NCBI RefSeq assembly: GCF_000341265.1
Contig: NZ_ANAE01000087.1
Location: 53,405 to 114,498 of the forward strand
Length of the DNA: 61,094 nucleotides
Direction: 5' to 3'
Origin: Nocardiopsis prasina DSM 43845
GTDB taxonomy: Bacteria > Actinomycetota > Actinomycetes > Streptosporangiales > Streptosporangiaceae
Below are positions 36,406 to 44,480 of the stretch, in pieces. The notes beneath the pieces were generated by a model. That model was not told where the DNA came from, did no database searches, and saw nothing but the letters and a program-made list of their open reading frames with translations. Each line of letters opens with the position of its first letter. The first letter of the stretch is position 1. Both the position numbers and the translations under genes were made by a program.

Positions 36406-37122
36406 ATGACGGCGCCCACGAGGGGCCTCCACGACGTCGACCCGCGCCAGCTCGGCGGGTACCGGCTGCTCGGACGACTGCACGAGTCACGTCTGGGCGT
36501 GGTCTACCTGGGCCGCGACTCCGCGGGGGAGCGGATGAGCGTGGCGATGCTCAACGACGCGGCGGGCATCGACGAGCCCACACGGGAGCGGTTCGCGCGC
36601 GCGGTGCGCGACGGCGAGGGCGTGGCGGCGGCGCGTACGAGCGGGAGGTCGGCCCTGTGGGTGGCGGTTCCCTACGAGGAGGGCGGCGCGGGTGCGGGCC
36701 GGTTCCTGGAGGAGGCCGGGCGCGGTGGTCCCGTGGTCCTGCGCGGACCGGTGGTGATGCCGTACTGGGCGGGGGAGCGGGGCGGTTCGGCGGTGCGTTG
36801 GGCGCCCTGGGCGGGGCGCCGGGACAGTCCGGTGGCCCGTGGGGAGGCCAACTGGTGGCTGATCGGCGGACTGGGCGCGCTGTTGCTGTTGCTCCTGTTG
36901 TTGGTGTTCGCGCTGTACCTGTGGATGATGCAGTTCCCTCCTCCGGAGATGCCGTCTCCGAGTGAGCCCGGGGCGGAGCAGTCCAAGCCGGCCGAGGAGC
37001 CGGGGTCGGCCCCGAGCCCCGAGGAGGGGGAGGGGGACCCGGCCAGTCCGGTGCCCACGCTCCCCGCGCCGGGGGATGAGGGTGACGGGGACTGGGGAGA
37101 GGACCCCGAGGACAACCTCTAG
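36406..37122 (+). CDS. Membrane protein with kinase N-lobe remnant and Pro/Glu-rich tail
   Basis: A 238-residue protein. Residues about 16-50 (GGYRLLGRLHESRLGVVYLGR, then VAMLND) look like the glycine loop and start of a bacterial Ser/Thr kinase. The ATP-binding Lys is replaced and there is no catalytic loop or C-lobe, so it cannot be an active kinase. A membrane helix (about 148-170) is followed by a Pro/Glu/Asp-rich external tail. The start is supported by gagagggga nine bases upstream. It is divergent from moxR and may be functionally tied to it. Unknown role. Confidence 0.72.
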   Translation: MTAPTRGLHDVDPRQLGGYRLLGRLHESRLGVVYLGRDSAGERMSVAMLNDAAGIDEPTRERFARAVRDGEGVAAARTSGRSALWVAVPYEEGGAGAGRFLEEAGRGGPVVLRGPVVMPYWAGERGGSAVRWAPWAGRRDSPVARGEANWWLIGGLGALLLLLLLLVFALYLWMMQFPPPEMPSPSEPGAEQSKPAEEPGSAPSPEEGEGDPASPVPTLPAPGDEGDGDWGEDPEDNL

Positions 37123-37172
37123 CGGTACCGGGGGAGCGCGGGTCCGAGGTGGGGCCGAGGACGTTTGGAGGA

Positions 37173-37202
37173 GCGGGTGGTGGGCCGGGGCCCACCACCC
37201 GC
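37173..37202 (+). terminator. Hairpin terminator after the kinase-remnant gene
   Basis: gcgggtggtgggcc pairs perfectly with its complement around a 2-base loop (effectively 4); 50 bases after the stop. Confidence 0.75.
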
Positions 37203-37565
37203 TTCGTGTCTGCGGACTACCCGGCACCGGATCCTCCCGAGGATCTCCGAGACGCTCGGGTGTTCCACTTATAAATCTACGTCGTAAAGGTGGCGCGGCT
37301 GTTCTGTCGAACCGCCCTACCAAAAACCGTATTCGCGCGGCTACGCCGCCCGCCTCCCAACTCCTCGTTCCGGAGGGGTGCGGTGTGTCGGGCCCCGTGG
37401 GGCCCGTATCTAGAACGTGTTCAGCCCTGTTTAGGCGAGCGCGGAGGAAAGACGTGCGGGCCCCGGGTGGGCCTGGTCGGAGCTCTCGCCTGTGTCCGGT
37501 TGAGCGCCGGACGACACCGGTCGCCGGCGAACGAGCGCGTGAACACGGTCGTCGGTTCGGTGCCT
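37203..37565. other. Long leader region upstream of the HipA-like kinase
   Basis: Over 360 bases with no convincing gene. The first part (37262-37345) is unusually AT-containing (acttataaatctac, accaaaaaccgtattc). It carries copy 2 of the 19-base repeat. Short dyads such as gcggctacgccgc (37341-37353) and gggccccgtggggccc (37390-37405) follow. Promoter elements are likely here; the ribosome site of the next gene is not obvious. Confidence 0.45.
37274..37292. repeat. Copy 2 of the 19-base dispersed repeat
   Basis: AATCTACGTCGTAAAGGTG, identical to 9275-9293 except one base. Here the core TACGTCGTA is flanked by an AT-rich stretch. Confidence 0.5.
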
Positions 37566-38333
37566 ATGCTGGCCAGCGTGCTGAAAAAGGTGATCGCGAC
37601 GCGGTACGTGCTACCGCTGCGCGAAGGAGGTTCGCTCCCGGGGTTGGTCGAGGCCGACGACCTGGGAATGTACGTGGTCAAGTTCATCGGTGCCGGACAG
37701 GGGCGCAAGACGTTGGTGGCCGAGGTCATCACCGGGGAGCTGGGCCGGGCCCTGGGGCTTCCGGTCCCGGAACTGGCCGAGGTGGAGTTCGACGCGGTCA
37801 TCGCCCGCGGTGAACCCGACCCCGAGGTCCAGGAGCTGCTCAAGGCCAGCGGCGGGCTGAACCTGGGGATGGACTTCCTCCCCGGTTCCCTGGGATTCGA
37901 CCCGCTAACCTTCGAGGTGGACCCGGAGTTCGCCGGTCGGGTGCTGTGGTTCGACGCCCTGACCGGGAACGTGGACCGTTCCTGGCGCAACCCGAACATG
38001 CTGCTGTGGCACGGTCGGCCCTACCTGATCGACCACGGGGCGACGCTGATCTTCCACCACAGCTGGGCCAACGCCGACCGGTTCGTCGGGCGCGCCTACG
38101 ACGCCTCCGACCACGTGCTGTCGGGGGCCGCCCCCGACCTCGCGGCGGCCGACGCCGCCCTGGCCCCGCTCGTGGACGAGGACCTGCTGCGCGGTGTGGT
38201 GCGTCTGGTGCCCGACGAATGGCTGGAGGGCGAGCCTGGGTTCGGCTCGCCGGAGGAAGTACGAGAGGCGTACGTGAAGCACCTGGTGGCCCGTGTGGCG
38301 GACCGTTCCTGGCTGCCGGAGGTGACCTCGTGA
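37566..38333 (+). CDS. HipA-like kinase-fold protein
   Basis: A 255-residue protein of the HipA-like kinase family, without the N-terminal domain of true HipA toxins. Visible parts are a nucleotide-loop-like start (LPLREGGSLPGLVEADDLGMYVVKF), a catalytic-type stretch FDALTGNVDRSWRNPNMLLW (residues about 133-152) and YLIDHGATLIF (about 157-167), which supply Asp/Asn residues. It overlaps the DUF3037 gene (GTGA), a conserved actinobacterial pair. The start is uncertain: the ATG at 37566 or GTG at 37578. The phosphorylation target is unknown. Confidence 0.82.
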   Translation: MLASVLKKVIATRYVLPLREGGSLPGLVEADDLGMYVVKFIGAGQGRKTLVAEVITGELGRALGLPVPELAEVEFDAVIARGEPDPEVQELLKASGGLNLGMDFLPGSLGFDPLTFEVDPEFAGRVLWFDALTGNVDRSWRNPNMLLWHGRPYLIDHGATLIFHHSWANADRFVGRAYDASDHVLSGAAPDLAAADAALAPLVDEDLLRGVVRLVPDEWLEGEPGFGSPEEVREAYVKHLVARVADRSWLPEVTS

Positions 38334-38758
38334 GCGAGCGCTACACCACGGTGACCACCGGACAGGTGGGTGTGGAACGTGAACGGGCGGTGTTCGAGTA
38401 CGCGCTGCTGCGGGTGATCCCGCGTCTGGACCGCGGTGAGTGCGTGAACGCCGGGGTGATCGTCTACTCGCAGGAGCGGGCGTTCCTGGCGTCGCGATCG
38501 GACCTGGACGAGGCCCGGTTGCTGGCCGTGGACGCGGCGGTGGACGTCGTCGGCGTGCGGCGGGCACTGGAGGCTGTCGAGATGATGTGCCGGGGTGGTG
38601 CCGAGGCGGGGCTGGCCGGTCGTGAGAGGCCGGGGCAGCGGTTCCGGTGGCTGACCGCTCCCAGGAGCACCATCGTGCAGCCGGGGCCGATCCACGGCGG
38701 TCTGACGGAGGATCCGGAGGCTGAGGTGGAGAGGCTGCTGGACCGGCTGGTGCGGTGA
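38330..38758 (+). CDS. DUF3037 protein, partner of the HipA-like kinase
   Basis: A 142-residue protein matching DUF3037 (FEYALLRVIPRLDRGECVNAGVIVYSQERAFL, residues about 24-55; basic C-terminal half with FRWLTAPRSTIVQPGP). Its GTG start overlaps the kinase stop, so they are co-translated. The tight coupling suggests an obligate partner, perhaps a regulator or substrate of the kinase. Function unknown. Confidence 0.85.
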   Translation: MSERYTTVTTGQVGVERERAVFEYALLRVIPRLDRGECVNAGVIVYSQERAFLASRSDLDEARLLAVDAAVDVVGVRRALEAVEMMCRGGAEAGLAGRERPGQRFRWLTAPRSTIVQPGPIHGGLTEDPEAEVERLLDRLVR

Positions 38759-38968
38759 CGGGTGGCCGGTGGCGGGGGTGCAGATGACCGTAACGCCGGC
38801 GTAAGGGACATCACAGGCCTTCGGGTGGTTGGGTGGGGAGAGAAATCCTCCCCTTCGGTGTTGGTATGGAGTGGTCCATCCCTTTGGGCACGCTCCCAAC
38901 CATCCCTGATCCGTCGCGGCTCCGGTACGCCGGTGTGCGGATCGGCCTGTCTGCGAACTGGAGTGCCT

Positions 38969-40225
38969 GTGCAGTCCCCATCGTCCCCCTCCATCTCCCC
39001 CGACCAGGGGGTCGCCCCCGAACCGACGCGGTCGCGCAAGTCGATCGCCCTGCTGGTGCTGGTCCTCGGTGTGCTCACCGCCACCGGCCCGCTGGCGACC
39101 GACATGTACCTTCCGGCCTTTCCCCAGATCACCCGGGAACTCGGGGCGACGGAGGGGCAGATCGGGCTGACCCTGACGGCGATCATGATCGGCATGGCCG
39201 TGGGGCAGCTGGTCATCGGGCCGATGAGCGACGCCTGGGGGAGACGCGGTCCGCTGCTGGTGGGTGTCGCGCTGTTCACGGTGACGTCGGTGCTGTGTGT
39301 GTTCGTACCGAACGTGGCGGTGTTCGTCGCGCTGCGCTTCCTCCAGGGCGTGGCGGGGGCGGCCGGTGCCGTGGTGGCCCGGGCCATCGTGCGCGACATG
39401 TTCCAGGGTGACGACGCGGTGCGGTTCTTCTCCCGGCTGGCGTTGGTGATGATGCTGGCCCCGTTGCTGGCTCCGCTGGTGGGTGCGCAGCTCTTGCTGG
39501 TGGGCCCGTGGCAGTTGAGTTTCTGGGTGCTGGCGGCGATGTCGGCGCTGAGCTTCGTGCTGGTGCTGCTGTGGCTGCCGGAGAGCCTGCCGCCGGAGGC
39601 CCGGCGGTCCCAGGGGCCGCGTGAGCTGGCCTCGACGGTGTGGGGATTGGTGCGCAACCCGCGGTTTGTGAGCCCCGTGCTGACTCTGGGGCTGAGCTTC
39701 GGAATGCTGTTCACCTACGTGTCGGCGTTCTCGTTCGTTTCGCAGAACGAGTTCGGGATCTCGCCGCAGACCTATGGGTGGTTGTTCGCGGTCAACGCGT
39801 TGGCGTCGATGGCGGGCACCCAGGGCAACGGTTTCCTGGTGGGTCGTGTGGACACGGCCCGGCGGTTGCTGATGGGTCTGCTGCTGGCCCTGGTGGCGGT
39901 GTTGAGCCTGTTGGTGGTGGCGCTGACCGGGCTGGCCGAGCTGTGGATGGTGTCGGGGCTGTTGGCTCTGATGATGTTCAGCGTCGGTTTCATCATGCCG
40001 AACGCGACGGTGACGGCTCTGGACGGGCAGCCCAAGGCGGTGGCCGGTACGGCCTCGGCGCTCATGGGTTCGATGCAGTTCGCTCTGGGTGGTTTGATCG
40101 CGGCCACGGCGGGGTTGACGCCTTCGGGTGAGGCCTCGTTGGTGAGCATGGCCGTGGTGATGGCTTCCGTGGCCGTGCTGTCGTTGCTGGCGTTCGTCTG
40201 GGCCGCGCGAGTGAAGGTCCGATGA
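38969..40225 (+). CDS. Bcr/CflA-type MFS multidrug exporter
   Basis: A 418-residue major-facilitator protein with 12 predicted helices. The Bcr/CflA signature LATDMYLPAFPQI is at about 39-51, MFS motif A GPMSDAWGRRGPLLVG at about 82-97, and helix-5 antiporter-like GAAGAVVARAIVRDM at about 129-143. It would export drugs or metabolites by proton antiport. Start GTG with ggag six bases upstream. Confidence 0.9.
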   Translation: MQSPSSPSISPDQGVAPEPTRSRKSIALLVLVLGVLTATGPLATDMYLPAFPQITRELGATEGQIGLTLTAIMIGMAVGQLVIGPMSDAWGRRGPLLVGVALFTVTSVLCVFVPNVAVFVALRFLQGVAGAAGAVVARAIVRDMFQGDDAVRFFSRLALVMMLAPLLAPLVGAQLLLVGPWQLSFWVLAAMSALSFVLVLLWLPESLPPEARRSQGPRELASTVWGLVRNPRFVSPVLTLGLSFGMLFTYVSAFSFVSQNEFGISPQTYGWLFAVNALASMAGTQGNGFLVGRVDTARRLLMGLLLALVAVLSLLVVALTGLAELWMVSGLLALMMFSVGFIMPNATVTALDGQPKAVAGTASALMGSMQFALGGLIAATAGLTPSGEASLVSMAVVMASVAVLSLLAFVWAARVKVR

Positions 40226-40367
40226 GCCCAGGTCTCGGGTGATTTCGGGCCGGACGGCGAGGTTGCCGTTCGGTGGGGAAATGGGCACAGTAGGGCACAA
40301 TTCCCCGACTGAGGCGGGTGGGGATCGTGTCGGGCCCGCCTACTGACGCGACAGAGGATGAGTGGGT

Positions 40368-42371
40368 ATGGGCGAGACCCCCGGTTCGTTGGCTCGAGAA
40401 CACTCCGGGTTGAGTGACCTGATCTACGAGGTGGCGACCACGGACGCCCACGCGCACGTGTTCTCCGTGTTGGAGGGTCGGGACTGGGAGCGTCGGACTG
40501 CCGGGGAGTTCGCCACCGAGGTGACGGCTCTGGCGAAGGGGCTGGTCGCGGCCGGTGTCGCCGAGGGTGACCGGGTGCTGTTGGTGGCCGACTCGCACCA
40601 TGACTGGGTGCGTTTCGCGTTCGCCGTATGGTCGGTGCGGGCGGTGTTGGTGCCGCTGCCGAGGACGGCGTCAGCGGAGCGGGTGCAGCACGTGGTGCGT
40701 GAGACGCGTCCGGCGGCCGCGGTGGTCGAGGGGGAGCGCCAGTACCGGACGGCCGTGGGGTTGCAGCGTGAGCTGCCGGACCTGGGCCGGGTGTGGCGGT
40801 ACGAGGAGGGCCTGCCGGTGGTGGCGGGTCTGGGGACGTACATGGACGCCTCGGCGGTGCGGTTCCGTCGTGACGAGGTGGTCGCCGACGATCCCGCGGT
40901 GGTGTTGTACCCGATGAGCACGGTCTCGCGGCGGACGCGGGGTGTGGTGCTGTCGCACGGGGCGCTGCTGACGGCGGCGGCTGACCTGGTTGACCGGATG
41001 TGGCCACGGTTGTCGGAGCTGGCTCCGGGCCGGGCGAGCGCGGTGCTGGACCTGCCGATGTCGGAGCTGCCGGGGTTGGCGTCGTTGGTGGCGTGCGTGG
41101 TGGGCCGGGTCCGGGTGGGTCTGGTGGCTCCGGGGCGGTTGCGGCGTGAGCTGGACCGGTTCCGGCCGACGGTGCTGGTGTGCCGACCGCACCTGTTCGA
41201 GCGGGTGCACGGTTCGGAGCGGGCGACGGCGCACTCCACGGACTGGGACTCGGTGGGGACGTTCAACGCGGCGATGGACGCGGCGGTGTCGTTCGACCAG
41301 TCACCGAAGAAGGGTGCCTGGCGTCGGTTGTCGCGGTCGATGTACGACTGGTCGTTCTCGAAGATCCGGGACATGCTGGGTGGCCGGGTGCATCTGGCGG
41401 TGTGCTGGGGCGGTGGGCTGACGGATCGGTTGGACAGCTACTTCAGCGGTGTGGGTGTGCCGGTGATGCAGGTGTTCGGTGTGCCTGAGACGGCGGGTGT
41501 GTTCGTGGCGAACGCGCCGGGTGAGCGGGTCGCGGGCTCGGTGGGTCAGGCGATGCCGGGGCGTGAGGTGTGGGTGTCGCGCGAGGGTGAGTTGTTCGTG
41601 CGCGGCGGTGCGGTGTTCCTGGGGTACTGGGCGGACGGTGAGGGTTCGCGGTCGGCGTTCCGGGAGGGCTGGTTGGCCACGGGGGTGTTGGCCGAGGAGG
41701 ACGCTGAGGGGTTCGTCCGGGTGCGGGGGCGGGTGCGTCCGCAGGCGTCCGTGGCGGAGGTTCCGGGGCGGTTCGTGCCTCGGGCGAATGTGCTCGACGT
41801 GGTGGCCGAGCCGGAGACGGAGGTGGCTCCGGGGGTGGTGGCCACGGCGTCGCTGCCTGTGGTGGAGGCTCCGACGCGTGAGTTGGAGGTCGCTCCGGCG
41901 GTGGATGCCGGGGGGTCTCGGGGGGAGTTGTCGGGGACGGGTGAGTTCGCGGCGGTGGGTGACGGGTCGCGGGACGCCGACGTGGTGGCGGGTTTCGAGG
42001 CTCGGTTGCGGTCGCATCCGTTGATCAGTCAGGTGTTGGTGATCGTGGAGGGGCGGCCGTTCGCGAGTGCCCTGGTGACGCTGGTGCGTGATCAGTTGGA
42101 GTACTGGCGTCTGGTGAACGGTCGGCCGTTGTCGATGGCGCCGGAGGAGATCGCGGGGGACCGTGATCTGCTGCGGGAGGTGCAGGGGTTGGTGTACGAG
42201 GCCAACCGGAGTGTGCCGCGGCATCTGGCGGTGCGGTCGTTCCATGTGTTGGCCGAGGAGTTCACGGTGCAGTCGGGGTTGGTGCGTCCTTCGGGGGAGT
42301 TGCGGCGTGAGGCGGTGTTGCGTGCGTTCTCCGAGGAGATCGACGGGCTGTATCGGGTGCGTCGTGAGTAG
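40368..42371 (+). CDS. Degenerate long-chain acyl-CoA synthetase-like (AMP-binding) protein
   Basis: A 667-residue protein with the FadD15-like acyl-CoA synthetase layout. The core motifs have decayed: the phosphate loop reads LYPMSTVSRRTRGVVLSHG in place of the T-S-G-T-T-G-x-P-K-G consensus, the YGLTE-type motif is FGVPETAG, the TGD Asp is lost (TGVLAEED), and the C-terminal Lys region reads SGLVRPSGELRREAVL. A Val/Glu-rich insertion of about 90 residues follows the core. It is unlikely to adenylate anything. The long intact frame argues it still has a structural or lipid-binding role. The start has agagga nine bases upstream. Confidence 0.82.
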   Translation: MGETPGSLAREHSGLSDLIYEVATTDAHAHVFSVLEGRDWERRTAGEFATEVTALAKGLVAAGVAEGDRVLLVADSHHDWVRFAFAVWSVRAVLVPLPRTASAERVQHVVRETRPAAAVVEGERQYRTAVGLQRELPDLGRVWRYEEGLPVVAGLGTYMDASAVRFRRDEVVADDPAVVLYPMSTVSRRTRGVVLSHGALLTAAADLVDRMWPRLSELAPGRASAVLDLPMSELPGLASLVACVVGRVRVGLVAPGRLRRELDRFRPTVLVCRPHLFERVHGSERATAHSTDWDSVGTFNAAMDAAVSFDQSPKKGAWRRLSRSMYDWSFSKIRDMLGGRVHLAVCWGGGLTDRLDSYFSGVGVPVMQVFGVPETAGVFVANAPGERVAGSVGQAMPGREVWVSREGELFVRGGAVFLGYWADGEGSRSAFREGWLATGVLAEEDAEGFVRVRGRVRPQASVAEVPGRFVPRANVLDVVAEPETEVAPGVVATASLPVVEAPTRELEVAPAVDAGGSRGELSGTGEFAAVGDGSRDADVVAGFEARLRSHPLISQVLVIVEGRPFASALVTLVRDQLEYWRLVNGRPLSMAPEEIAGDRDLLREVQGLVYEANRSVPRHLAVRSFHVLAEEFTVQSGLVRPSGELRREAVLRAFSEEIDGLYRVRRE

Positions 42372-42389
42372 TGGTTGAGGTGGGTGTGT

Positions 42390-42423
42390 GGCCGTGGTCC
42401 CGGTGGGGGCCGCGGCCTTTTTT
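42390..42423 (+). terminator. Intrinsic terminator with six-T tail
   Basis: ggccgtggtccc/ggggccgcggcc stem (two G-U pairs) followed by TTTTTT, directly after the acyl-CoA-synthetase-like gene. The T run abuts the stop of the convergent response regulator gene. One of the few classical U-tract terminators here. Confidence 0.85.
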
Positions 42424-43070
42424 CATTGGCCGTTGAGGTAGGCGAGGACGGCGAGGACGCGGCGGCTGTCGTCGCTGGAGGGGGGCAGGTCGAGTTTGGT
42501 GAAGATGTTGTTGATGTGTTTGCTGATGGCTTTTTCGGTGATGTAGAGGCGTCCGGCGATGGCGGAGTTGGAGCGGCCCTCGGCCATTTCGGCGAGGACC
42601 TCGCGTTCGCGGGGGGTGAGTTGGGCGAGGGGGCCGCTCTGGTCCTGGCGGGCGAGGAGTTGGGAGATGACGGCGGGATCCATCGCGGTGCCTCCGGCGG
42701 CGACGCGGCGGATGGCCTCGATGAACTGGTTGATGTCGAAGACGCGGTCCTTGAGGAGGTAGCCGACGCCTCCCGCGTCGTCGGAGAGGAGTTCGCGGGC
42801 GTAGAGCTGTTCGACGTGCTGGGAGAGGACGAGGATCGGCAGGCCGGGGATCTGGGTGCGGGCGCCGATGGCGGCCTGGAGGCCTTCGTCGGTGAAGGTG
42901 GGGGGTAGGCGGACGTCGACCACGGCGACGTCGGGTTTGTGGTCGATGAGGGCGGTGTGGAGGTCGGGTCCGTTATCGACGGCGGCGACGACGGTGAAGG
43001 TGTGGGCTTCGAGGAGTCGGATCAGGCCGTCGCGGAGGAGGGCAAGGTCTTCGGCGATGACAACGCGCAT
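42423..43070 (-). CDS. NarL/LuxR-family response regulator
   Basis: A 215-residue regulator: receiver domain at about 1-120 with the phospho-acceptor in VAVVDVRLPP, and a LuxR-type helix-turn-helix at about 147-205 (LTPREREVLAEMAEGRSNSAIAGRLYITEKAISKHINNIFTKLDL). It begins inside the end of the histidine kinase gene (49-base overlap) with ggagatccc before the ATG, so kinase and regulator are coupled. Confidence 0.93.
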   Translation of the reverse strand: MRVVIAEDLALLRDGLIRLLEAHTFTVVAAVDNGPDLHTALIDHKPDVAVVDVRLPPTFTDEGLQAAIGARTQIPGLPILVLSQHVEQLYARELLSDDAGGVGYLLKDRVFDINQFIEAIRRVAAGGTAMDPAVISQLLARQDQSGPLAQLTPREREVLAEMAEGRSNSAIAGRLYITEKAISKHINNIFTKLDLPPSSDDSRRVLAVLAYLNGQ

Positions 43071-44290
43071 GGGATCTCCAGGGTGACGATGGTGGGGCCG
43101 CCGTGGGGGCTGGTGATGTTCATCGTGCCATCGAAGGAGTCGAGGCGTCGGGCGATGCCGGTGAGGCCGCTTTCGGGGGTGGGTTTGGCGCCTCCTTGTC
43201 CGTTGTCGGTGATGGTGGTGACGAGTCGTTGGCGGCCGTGGTTGATGTGGACCCAGGCGTGGGTGGCGTGGGCGTGTTTGGCGGTGTTGGTGAGGAGTTC
43301 GGCGATGGCGAAGTAGGCGGCGGATTCGACGGGGTCGGCGGGTCTGCCGTTGAGGTTGGTGGTGACGGTGATGGGGAGGTGGTGGGTGAGGGCGAGGGCG
43401 TGGACTGCTCCGTCGAGTCCGCGTTCCACGAGGACGGGTGGGTGGATGCCGCGGACGAGGTCGCGGAGTTCGGTGAGGGCTCTGCGGGTGGTTTCGCGGG
43501 CTTCGGCGAGCATGTGTTTGGCGTTGTGGGGGTTGGTGTCGACGATTTGTTCGGCCATGGCGAGGTTCATGCCGAGGGCGACGAGGCGGGCTTGGGCTCC
43601 GTCGTGGAGGTCGCGTTCGATGCGGCGGATTTCGGCGGCCTGGGTGTCGATGGTGTCGGCGCGGCTGGTGGCGAGGTGGGCGACGCGTGCGGTGAGTCGG
43701 GCTTTTTCGGAGGGGGCGAGGATGATGCGGGCGAGTTTGTGGTGGGCGCTGGTGGTGAGGGGGTGGAGGAAGTGGGCGAGGAGGAGGGTGAGTGCGGCGG
43801 GGATGAGTGCGAGGAGGGCTTCGGTGGGGGTGTGGGGGGTGATGAATCCGTAGAGGCCGGGGGTGTGGCGCCAGAGGATGAGGGCGTAGAGGGTTTGGTA
43901 GAGGGCGTGGGCGTAGAGGGTGTAGCTGAGGAGGGCGAGGAGGGTGAGGAGGGGGGCTGAGGCGAGCCAGAGGATGTCGCGCCAGGTGGCGGGGTCGGTG
44001 AGGATGACGCGGACGCGGGCGTGGACTCCGGTGGGGGGCATGGGGCGGTAGGTGGCGGGGACGGGTTGGTGGGGGTTGAGGTGGGTGAGGGTGGTGCGTT
44101 GTGCGTTGGCGATGGTGCGCAGGGTGGTGGCGGTGAGGATGGTGAAGGGGAGGCCGATCCAGATGAGGGTGAGGAGGGAGGAGGCGAGGACGAGTGGGGT
44201 GAGGAGGAAGGCGGCGGTGTTGTGGGAGACGAGGAGGAGTGTGTAGGCCAGGTGGGTGAGGGGCCCGGTTCTGGGGCTGGTGGTGGCCAT
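43022..44290 (-). CDS. Sensor histidine kinase (HisKA_3 type)
   Basis: A 422-residue kinase. N-terminal membrane segments fall at about 12-62 and 100-185. The dimerisation/phospho-acceptor motif is ERDLHDGAQARLVALGMNLAMA (residues about 223-244). The ATPase has the N-box ELLTNTAKHAHATHAWV, DNGQGGAKPTPESGLTGIARR and a final beta strand. It partners the response regulator. The protein is unusually Thr/His-rich because of local strand bias. Signal sensed is unknown; the secreted protein next to it is a possible output or input. Confidence 0.92.
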   Translation of the reverse strand: MATTSPRTGPLTHLAYTLLLVSHNTAAFLLTPLVLASSLLTLIWIGLPFTILTATTLRTIANAQRTTLTHLNPHQPVPATYRPMPPTGVHARVRVILTDPATWRDILWLASAPLLTLLALLSYTLYAHALYQTLYALILWRHTPGLYGFITPHTPTEALLALIPAALTLLLAHFLHPLTTSAHHKLARIILAPSEKARLTARVAHLATSRADTIDTQAAEIRRIERDLHDGAQARLVALGMNLAMAEQIVDTNPHNAKHMLAEARETTRRALTELRDLVRGIHPPVLVERGLDGAVHALALTHHLPITVTTNLNGRPADPVESAAYFAIAELLTNTAKHAHATHAWVHINHGRQRLVTTITDNGQGGAKPTPESGLTGIARRLDSFDGTMNITSPHGGPTIVTLEIPCALSSPKTLPSSATA

Positions 44291-44392
44291 GGTGGTGTCT
44301 CCGGTGGTGGGTGGTGGGCGCCTTCCGTTTCTATTCTGGGGGGTGGGTGTGGGTGGTCGCGGGGGTGGTGGCTCCCCTGTTGGGAGTGGGTG

Positions 44393-44420
44393 AGGCCCGG
44401 GTTCGTGTGAACCCGGGCCT
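44393..44420 (-). terminator. Hairpin between the secreted-protein gene and the kinase gene
   Basis: aggcccgggttc-gtgt-gaacccgggcct, a perfect 12-bp stem, 60 bases beyond the secreted-protein stop. Confidence 0.75.
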
Positions 44421-44480
44421 TGGTGGTGGGTGGGGTGGTTTTGGGTGTGTTCGTGTGTGGTGGCGTGTTGTGGGTGTGGT

